In this document: piece after piece, positions 57,211 through 64,000 of the stretch
How positions within the stretch are numbered: the first letter of the stretch is position 1
Layout: each line of letters begins with the position of its first letter
Source: Protea cynaroides
Taxonomy: Eukaryota > Streptophyta > Magnoliopsida > Proteales > Proteaceae
Assembly: GCA_028583415.1 (NCBI GenBank)
Contig: CM053265.1
Coordinates: 38,335,597 to 38,399,596 of the forward strand
Length of the DNA: 64,000 nucleotides
Direction: 5' to 3'
Program-made: the position numbers and the translations under genes
The notes under the pieces: model-generated
Seen by the model: only the letters and a program-made list of their open reading frames with translations
Database searches by the model: none
Told to the model about the DNA's origin: nothing

Positions 57211-57864
57211 CAGGTACACCGTGTAATCGGACAATATTATCCACATACAGCTTAGCTAACCTCTTCAGTGTATACTGGGGTCGTATAGGTATAAAGCGAG
57301 CTGTTTTAGTCAGACAGTCTACAATTACCCAAACTGCGTCAACTACTCTAGGGTCAATGGTTATCCCGTGATGAAGTCCATAGTGATGCAGTCCCATTTC
57401 CATGCTGGTTCCGATAACGGCTGTAACAGTCCTGCCGGTCTTTGTCGTTCAGCCTTTACTTTCTGACAATTTTGGCATTGAGACACGAACTTAGCTATAT
57501 TTGCTTTCATTCCTCTCCACCAATATAATTTCTTTAAATCATGATACATCTTAGTGCTTTCAGGATGTATCGAATAGATGGTGGTATGGGCTTCTTTCAT
57601 CAATCGGTGTCTAATGTCCAAACTTTCTGTTTCGGGTACACATATTCTTCCTTTGTACTTCAATACCTTTTCTTCATCCAAGGTGAACTCAGGGTTAGTT
57701 CTACCTTTTTCGATGTCTTCTTGTATCGTTCTCAGGTAAGGGTCTGATTTGATAGCTGTCTTCACTTCATCAACTATATCTGGTATAATTTTTAATGCGG
57801 CGAACATATTTGAAAACCGATGAATAAACCCTTGTTTGGCTGATTCATCTGGTGCATCTATCAC
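57211..57864 (-). pseudogene. Element M2 integrase, right piece
   Basis: Minus-strand translation gives the N-terminal zinc-finger part (HPESTKMYHDLKKLYWWRG, CQNCQKVKAERQRPAGLL) and the start of the core (WDCITMDFI, VDAVWVIVDCLTKTARFIPI, VDNIVRLHGVP). A frameshift lies near 57360. It continues at 45321 across M1. RNase H is missing: the frame passes from the spacer (FVIDAPDESAKQG) directly into the RT end at 57865, a deletion at a TAAGAGGTAC-like word. Confidence 0.88.
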
Positions 57865-58870
57865 AAACTGCTAAGAGGTACGGTAATTCGGGAATAGTCT
57901 TCCACAAATCGTCGATAATACCCAGCTAGACCCAAAAAACTTCTAATTTCTGCAACGCTCTTCGGTGCTTTCCACTTTACTATAGCCTCGATCTTGCTAG
58001 GATCCACTTTAATTCCTTCCGTGGATACTACATGCCTAGAAATGCGACTTCCTTTAGCCAAAACTCACACTTTGTAAATTTGGCGTAGAGCTTTTCCCTT
58101 CGTAGTCGCTGCAGAGCGGCGTTTAGATTCTTGACATGAGTTTCCCCGCCTTTGGAGTAGACCAATATATTATCAATGAATACAATAACCGACGTATCCA
58201 ACATGTCATGGAAAACCCGATTCATAAGTTCCATGGAAAACCCGATTCATAAGTTCCATAAAGGTTGCTGGTGCGTTTGTCAATCCAAAAGACATGACCA
58301 AAAATTCATAATGTCCATATCTAGTCCTGAATGCTGTCTTGGGGATATCACCATCCTTAATCTTCAGCTGATGGTAGCCTGACCGAGGATCAATCTTTGA
58401 GAACACTTTGGCACCTTGCAACTGATCGAACAGGTCATCGATCCAAGGCAATGGATACCGATTCTTGATTGTCAGTTTATTCAGTTCTCGGTAGTCTATA
58501 CACAAGCGAACGCTACCATCCTTTTTCTTTACGAATAATACTGGCGCTCCCCATGGTGATATGCTAGGGCGAATGTAACCCTTGTCCAGCAGTTCCTATA
58601 GTTGTACTTTCAATTCCTTCAGTTCAGTAGGAGCCATTCGATAAGGTGCTTTCGATACTAGTGCGGCTCCGGGTATAAGATCTATAACGAACTCTGTAGC
58701 TCGGTCGGGTGGTAATCCTGGTAATTCTTCAGGAAATACGTCTGGATAGTCACGCACGACATCAATATCTTCCATTTGTGGTGCTTCCTTGGTAATGTCG
58801 ACCACAGATACTAAATAACCGACTGCTCCTTTCTCAAGGCACTTCTTAGCCTTTAGCACCGAGAGTATGA
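57865..58870 (-). pseudogene. Element M2 reverse transcriptase
   Basis: RT motifs in order: KAPYRMAPTELKELKVQL, VRLCIDYRELNKLTIKNRYP (where VRLC is joined to a stop-free IDYREL), KIDPRSGYHQLKIKDGDIP and SFGLTNAPATFMELMNRVF. A 25-bp tandem duplication (58208-58257) shifts the frame just before the catalytic region, which has FIDN in place of FIDD. The end VPLSSL joins the RNase H deletion. Confidence 0.88.
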
Positions 58871-59291
58871 GCTTTCGTTTTCAGGGAAGTTTCGTTCCCG
58901 TAAAACTGAACTCGGCTCCTTCCTTGTTTTTAAATGTCAGCTTCTTTTCGGTACACAATAGGTTTGCAGAATGCCAAACTAACCAGTCCATTCCCAAGAT
59001 GACGTCAAAGTTTGCCATCTCAAGTTGGATCAAGGTCGCATCCAAGGTCTTTTCATCAATAAGAACTGGACATGGTCCATAACCTTTTTCTAACTCCACT
59101 TCTAATCCCATAGGTGATCGTACAAGTAGTTTGTAGTCTAAGGGTTTAAGGGGTAGATTTAACTTCTTTCCAAACGTCACAGATATAAAGGAATGAGTAG
59201 CTCCTGAATCAAAGAGTACTCTGGCGGGAATGCCATTAATTAATCTGATAGTGGGATTGCCTAAAAATTCATTGAACACGAGAGACAATCA
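58871..59291 (-). pseudogene. Element M2 aspartic protease region
   Basis: VLFDSGATHSFIS (about 59215) is the active-site motif, followed by LVRSPMGLEVELEKGYGPCP, then MANFDVILGMDWL. The frame is open over 135 codons (59288-58881). In front of it gag is missing: the leader that precedes gag in C (ATCAGATTAATTAATG) is fused straight to protease, a deletion with AATG in common. Confidence 0.85.
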
Positions 59292-59384
59292 TTAATTACT
59301 TCATTCTCATATTTTAAAACCACTAAACATTTCAAATTTCAAAATTTTCAGATCATTCTGTCGAAAATGCTGTGTTTTCACTAC

Positions 59385-59600
59385 AGGGTTGATGGTGGGA
59401 GTCGATGGGTGTCCGACCCTCAGTATTCGACCCTGGGTAATCACCCATTCTTCCCGAGAGCCGGTTGTCGATGGGGGGTGGGGTCGGAGTATGTCCGACC
59501 CAGGGTGTGGCTCCTGGTTTTCTGTCAGGTTCCCGAGAGCCGAGGGTCGATGCGGGGGTCGATTGTTTTAATCGAATTTTTCGACCCCCTGACAAAAAAA
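59385..59600. promoter_or_regulatory. GGGTCGA/TCGACCC array (M2 copy)
   Basis: It is homologous to 41575-41760, with GGGTGTCCGACCC-type words, GGGTCGATGCGGGGGTCGAT and others, upstream of the M2 antisense ORF. Confidence 0.45.
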
Positions 59601-60196
59601 AAATCTGATTTTTAAGTCCGATTCAAAGTCCATTTCTCATTCTTTCTTCTCCACTTTGACTCAGCTCATCCCTCTGAGTTGCTATAGTGACAACTCCGAT
59701 CCGTTGGTAGTTTGCACTCCTTGTTTCATCGTCTAAACCTCCGCTACAGGTATTTCTTCTACCTTTTCATGTTTTTAGGTTTCTTAACCTAGGTTTTTGC
59801 TCGTTTATCTTGTATTTTTCGAATTAAACTTTTGCCAATCGTAAAAATTTGATTTTTATTGGGGGCTTTTGTTGTTGGTGACTTGAGGAATGAAAGCCCT
59901 CAAAAATATTTGAGTTTCATCGGTTGGTTATCGAGAAACTTAAAATTTTCACTTTTTGCCCTAATTTTGTCAAAATTTTGAATTTCTTGAAATTTCTTGC
60001 AATTCAATCTAATTAGTTGAAATTTCTGACTGTTTGAGTCTCACAAGATAGTTTAGGATCTCTGTAAGTCCTCCTCCCCACATGTATGGGTGAAAAGTGA
60101 GATTTTTGACCCATTTACCTCGTTATTACGTTAAAATCTCGGGTTTTTCCTTTCTACTAACCCATTATTTGTTTTTCTTTCTTATTTGTAAATACT

Positions 60197-60570
60197 ATGG
60201 CTCGTACCAAGGTACCCAGAGTTTGCGACCGTCTTCGCTTCCGTTCCAACGAAGCCGAGACACATTATGCCCACTACGCTCGCAAGTAGAGGGAGGCCGC
60301 AAAGTGGACTTGGCTGAGTTAGCCTTGTTCAATGTGAAGAGAGCCTTTGGTGATATGGGATGGCTCCCTGTCATCACTTATGACACGTGTACCTGTCCTG
60401 ACTTGGTACGCCAATTCTACTGTAATCTCCTGGTGGTGGGAAATTACAATGATGTGGAGAGGGGTGATGAGCTTCGCATCACGAGCTACGTCAAGGCGGT
60501 TGACGTTTCATTCGATTATCGGCGGCTGGCCGACTTGTTGGGCAATTCCTATGCTGGCCCCATGGTGATT
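60197..60570 (+). pseudogene. Element M2 antisense ORF, truncated
   Basis: ATG at 60197 gives MARTKVPRVCDRLRFRSNEA. TAG after HYARK and a frameshift follow, then a readable VDLAELALFNVKRAFGDMGW, DLVRQFYCNLLVVGNYNDVE and SYVKAVDVSFDYRRLADLLG. After AGPMV the sequence switches to LTR. The intron donor is kept (CTACAG|GTATTT at 59749/59750) but the acceptor reads TTTGTAA instead of TTTGCAG, so normal splicing is lost. Confidence 0.85.
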
Positions 60571-60923
60571 CTACCGGGGAGCCTTAGCTCTATCTCTATG
60601 GACATATTGAGGGATATTGGGGTGAGGTCTTGGATACACTGTTTGGCATTAGGATTGGTTAGTTGCGAGCCCAGTTTGCAAGCCCTTGCCAATAGGGGCT
60701 TACGTGTTGGTACGTGTAGGGCATCAGGGGAAGTGTTGGCGATGTTTGATCCGAACACTTTAGCTCTATCTCTATTCCATGGTGGGTGCATGTGGGACGG
60801 TAATGGTGTTTGATCTATTGGATGGATTCACACACTCGAGTATAGAGGTGCGGGGGCCACCAAACCTTTCTATAGCACATTGCAAACTTAAAAACCAGAC
60901 CAAAGATATGAATTGAATGCATG
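60571..60923 (+). repeat. LTR fragment (family A, + strand) fused to the aORF
   Basis: It begins at CTACCGGGGAGCCTTAGCTC, inside the 3' half of a family A LTR, and runs to GAATTGAATGCATG, shortly before the hairpin and short frame. It lacks the AATAAACG motifs found in the full LTRs at the matching places. Because the orientation is opposite to the M2 LTR expected here, it marks a rearrangement. Confidence 0.75.
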
Positions 60924-61885
60924 TGTTGGGAAAATATGCCACGTCACCAATAAACCTATGACACTTAGGACTCAATCAGCAAACCACATTGACGTTCTCG
61001 CATGGATATAAGAAAGCATCCTCATAGATCCAATCACATGAGTTAAAGGTAAAAAACGTCATTTCTAAGCTATGTCAAGGACATTTTAGGGATCGAAATC
61101 TATAAAGGGAAAAAATGGCATTTAAGGAAAAAGCACTGTTCACTATAAATAGATCAAATCTCGAGAATTCAGGTACGAAAAACATTAATTACTCATCCTT
61201 GAGATTCTAGGTCTGACACTTTGGACTCGGGATTTCTCCCTTGCCCTACCACATAAAAGGTGGGCTCGGATCCCGAGCCCATTAATTGTTCATAGATTCC
61301 TAACTTCGGCATCAGAGCGGAACCGGGGCCATAAGGCCCGCCCCCTTTTGTCTCTTGTTTTTGTTTTGCAGGCCCCACCATTGACACGGACCTTGAGTAC
61401 AGAATTTGGCTGAAACAGTTTGGCACCCACCGTGGGACCTGCAAATCAAAGACAAGAGACAAACGAGGCGGGCCTTATGGCCCCGGTTTTGCTCCAATGC
61501 CAAAGTTAGGAATCCATGAACAGTCAATGGGCTCGGGATCTGAGCCCACCTTTTATGTGGTGGGGCAAGGGAGAAATCCTGAGTCCGAAGTGTCAGAGCG
61601 AGAATCCCAAGGATGAGTAATTAATGTTTTTAGTACCTGAATTCTCAGGATTTAATCTATTTATAGTGAACAATGCTTTTTCCTTAAATGTTGCTTTTGC
61701 CCTTTGTAGATTTCGATCCCTAAAACGTCCTTGACGTAGCTTAGAAATGATGTTTTTTAACCTTAACTCATGTGATTGGATTTATGAGGATACTTTCTTA
61801 TATCCATGCGAGAACGTCCATGTGGTTTGCTGATTGAGTCCTAAGAGTCGTGGTTTTATTGGTGACGTGGTAGATTTCCCCAATA
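60924..61885. mobile_element. Palindrome of an unrelated LTR family, hinged at its primer-binding site
   Basis: An LTR of about 494 bp (TGTTGGGAAAATATGCC ... GCTGAAACA, 60924-61417) has TATAAATAG at about 61145 and the sequence CTTCGGCATCAGAGCGGAAC typical of Tat-like plant LTRs. It is followed by the PBS-like GGCACCCACCGTGGGACC. From 61432 the sequence is the inverted complement of the same LTR back to its first base at 61885. The arms are about 455 bp with scattered differences and a 53-bp spacer. No coding region and no target duplication (GCATG versus CTTGC). Confidence 0.85.
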
Positions 61886-62085
61886 CTTGCCTCGTTGCTC
61901 TGCTGAATTTGTAAGGTTCGGCTGAGCAGAGAAGAAGAGTAGAAATTCATCTCAATCACTTGCCTCATTGCTCTGCTGAATCTCGTAGCTCTTCTGAATC
62001 TGTAAGGTTCGACTGGGCAGAGAAGAAGAGTAAAAATTCATCCCAATCACTTGCCTCGTGGCTCTGCTGAATCTATAAGGTCCGG
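61886..62085 (+). repeat. Tandem repeat, three units of about 70-90 bp
   Basis: Units begin CTTGCCTCGTTGCTCTGCTG, run through AAGGTTCGGCTGAGCAGAG and end AATTCATCTCAATCA. The second unit has an internal extra GAATCTCGTAGCTCTTCT-like stretch; the third is cut after 40 bp. Confidence 0.8.
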
Positions 62086-62149
62086 CTGGAAACAGATCTT
62101 ATTCTTCCAATGTGGGGAAGCCTTTTCCCCGCCCTTCATGGGGTGGAAG

Positions 62150-63400
62150 ACCGAGGTCGATGTGGAAAGTTGGGGCATGGCCGATGCGTTGGCGGTAAGG
62201 TTAATGTGATGGGGCCGATGTGGGAGGCGTGACCAGTACACATTGGGCAATCATGAGAAATTTGACCGATGTGGTCACGGAATGTACACGTGACTGATGC
62301 TTTCTAGGGAAGGCCGATGTGATGGGACCGATGTGGGCGGCACGGCCAGTACACATCGGACAATCATGAGAAATTTGCCCGATGTGGTCATGGGATGTAC
62401 ATGTAACTGATGCTTTATGGGGAAGGTCGATGTGATGGGGCCGATGTGGGCGGAGCAGCCAATACACATTGGGAAATCATGAGAAATTTGTCTGATGTGA
62501 TCACGGGATATACACGTGACTGATGCATTATGGGGAAGGTCGATGTGATGGGGCCGAAGTGGGCGGCGCGGCAAGTACACATCGGGCAATCATGGGAAAT
62601 TTAACCAATGTGGTCACGGGACATACACGTGACTGATGCTTTCTAGGGAAGGCCGATGTGGACGGCACGGCCAGTACACAATGGGCGATCATGAGAAATT
62701 TGATCGATCTAGTCACGGGATGTACATGTGACCGATGCTTCCGTTGGAAGGCTGATGTGATGGGGCCAATGTGGGTGGCACGGCGAGTACACATCAAGCA
62801 ATCATGAGAAATTTAACTGATGTGGTCACGGGATGTACACATGACTGATGCTTTCTAGGGAAGGCCGATGTGGACGGCGCAGCTAGTACACATCAGGCGA
62901 TCATGAGAAATTTGATCGATCTGGTCACGGGATGAACACGTGACCGATGTTTCTGTTGGAAGGCTAATGTGATGGGGCCGATGTGGGCGGCGCAGCTAGT
63001 ACACATCAGGCAATCATGAGAAATTTGATCGATCTGGTCATGGGATGTACACGTGACCGATGCTTCCATTGGAAGGCCGATGTGACGGGGCCAATGTGGG
63101 CAGCGCGGCCAGTACACATCGGGCGAGAAATTTGATCAATCTGATCATGGGATGTATACGTAATCGATGCTTTCGTCTGAAGGCTGATTTGATGGGGCCG
63201 ATGTGGGTGGCGAGGCTAGTACACATCAGGCAATCTGGTCACGGGATATACACGTGACCGATGCTTCCATTGGAAGGCTGATGTGGCGGGGCCAATGTGG
63301 GCGGCGCTGCCAGTACACATCGGGCGATCATGAGAAATTTGATCGATTTGGTCATGGGATGTACATGTGATCGATGCTTCCATTGGAAGGCTGATGGATC
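62150..63400 (+). repeat. Tandem array of a 113-bp unit (about 11 copies)
   Basis: The word AGTACACAT (or AATACACAT) recurs at 62235, 62348, 62461, 62574, 62673, 62786, 62885, 62998, 63111, 63218 and 63312. The spacing is 113 bp in most steps and exactly 99 bp in two, where GATGTGATGGGGCC is lost; two further steps (107 and 94) are irregular. Other constant words are ATCATGAGAAATTTGA and GGTCACGGGATGTACACGTG. Several short frames run through it but only reflect repetition. Confidence 0.9.
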
Positions 63401-63766
63401 CGGATTCGAACGTGGGTCAGAGTCATGGATACCGCAAAGCGGGACCCGATGAACGGACTAGATACTTGTTGTCGAAAATAAATGCAGTTTTTTTAATGGT
63501 CCTGTCGGCAGGTGCCACGTGGAACTGACCTCCTCGAGCTAGGTGCCGTTCACTGGGCTGTTTATTTAAATGAGAGGGGGGGGGGTAGCCCCTTCACTTT
63601 GGATATCTATTCCTCAGGCTGCGGACGGAAGGCTCGGCATCGGTTTTGCTTGAAGTAGGTTTCTTGACATCAGCCCAAGCTGTTTGGATCACCTCTTTCT
63701 TTTTCAGTAAGTGTTTCTTTCCTTAAACTGGTTTGTCGGTCCATTATGTCTAGATTTCTATAACCA
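63401..63766 (+). promoter_or_regulatory. Presumed upstream region of the last ORF
   Basis: A TATA-like TTTATTTAAAT lies at 63561, a G-run near 63577, and a pyrimidine tract ending CTTTTTCAG at about 63716 could be a splice acceptor of a 5'-UTR intron. Signals are suggestive only. Confidence 0.35.
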
Positions 63767-64000
63767 ATGGCTGGTAGCGGGGGAGATACCGAAATGGAGG
63801 TGGATATTGAGGCCTTGGAGAAAGAGGATCGGGGGTCATCTTCATCCAGTGGTAGTTCCACCTCGTCTAGCAGCGGGTCTACTGCTAGCACATCATCAGA
63901 GAAAGTTTTTGCGGAGTGGGTATCCGAGGGTGGTGTTGAGATTGAGTTACGGATAGAAGAATCCATCGAACGAACTCAAGGCCCGTCTCGTAAGAGCACT
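63767..64000 (+). CDS. N-terminus of a Ser-rich, acidic ORF, continues beyond the window
   Basis: 78 codons are open from the first ATG of the region (AACCAATGGCT, a good plant context) to the window end. The protein begins MAGSGGDTEMEVDIEALEKE, then a run of Ser/Thr/Gly, then VFAEWVSEGGVEIELRIEES. Such Ser-rich starts are known in plant gypsy-type transposon ORFs, and a retroelement LTR palindrome and tandem array lie just upstream, so a retroelement ORF is possible. I do not recognise a domain in the visible part. Confidence 0.5.
   Translation, partial: MAGSGGDTEMEVDIEALEKEDRGSSSSSGSSTSSSSGSTASTSSEKVFAEWVSEGGVEIELRIEESIERTQGPSRKST

Noticed and set aside
59240..59291. Genuine N-terminal extension of the M2 protease (NPTIRLIN)
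   Set aside because: The same DNA precedes the gag ATG in C (41880-41905), so it is non-coding leader fused to protease by deletion.
62047..63226. Several overlapping minus-strand frames of 60-104 codons with a repeated HRPHHID/GPITS pattern
   Set aside because: They are translations of the 113-bp tandem array; units of 113 and 99 bp change frame, and no start, splice or family signal supports coding.
61886..63400. CRISPR array
   Set aside because: Units are contiguous tandem repeats of 70-113 bp without unique spacers, in a plant nuclear context.
63390..63480. Possible tRNA or tRNA-derived SINE (GTTCGAATCC box on the minus strand)
   Set aside because: Only a B-box-like word is present; no A box and no cloverleaf could be drawn.

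Overview
This window is nuclear DNA of a flowering plant from a repeat-rich genome. The evidence is one plant-specific gene relic (a DUF1421/FLOE1-type gene with GT-AG introns) buried in Ty3/Gypsy LTR retrotransposons. The retrotransposons carry the initiator-Met-tRNA primer-binding site, the pol order protease, RT, RNase H, integrase, and a C-terminal chromodomain-like tail, as in the Tekay/Del chromovirus clade. I cannot name the species. Almost every retrotransposon gene is broken. The longest intact frame is an antisense ORF at 39560-40951.

Layout. 1-13233: an old element (A0; only the end of its pol and its 3' LTR are present) is split by a nearly complete element A1 (645-10993, + strand). 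13234-18441: a minus-strand RNase H remnant, then a decayed DUF1421 gene (13967-17993) with a 134-bp fold-back MITE just past its stop codon. 18451-31019: a Mutator-like non-autonomous element whose right terminal inverted repeat is split by retrotransposon B (19271-30996, TSD AGGGA). 31029-33408: intergenic DNA with a short hairpin-forming tandem repeat. 33409-45165: rearranged + strand relatives of A (C and D), including the intact antisense ORF. 45166-60570: element M2 (- strand), interrupted in its integrase by element M1 (45322-57210, - strand, TSD CAGGT/TAGGT). 60571-64000: an LTR scrap, a palindrome of a different LTR family hinged at its primer-binding site, a 113-bp tandem array, and the start of an open frame that leaves the window.

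Shared element design. Family A (A0, A1, C, D, M1, M2) and the diverged family B show the same plan: 5' LTR - PBS - antisense ORF (aORF, reading back toward the LTR) - motif array - gag - pol - PPT - 3' LTR. In family A the aORF has a 5'-UTR intron. gag and aORF are divergent, and a dense array of short inverted motifs lies between them. The same family-specific motif recurs in the LTR: GGGTCGA/TCGACCC in family A and TGCAACCGG in family B. The LTRs also carry a conserved 44-46 codon frame near their 3' end (D-D-x-G-x-T-V-x-D-Y, ending C-E-C-x-x-C-V-F-D-stop) in both families. The most interesting proposal here is that LTR and aORF are controlled together through the repeated motif, and that the LTR contributes a small conserved coding exon. 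The structural facts are read from the sequence; the regulatory roles are inference.
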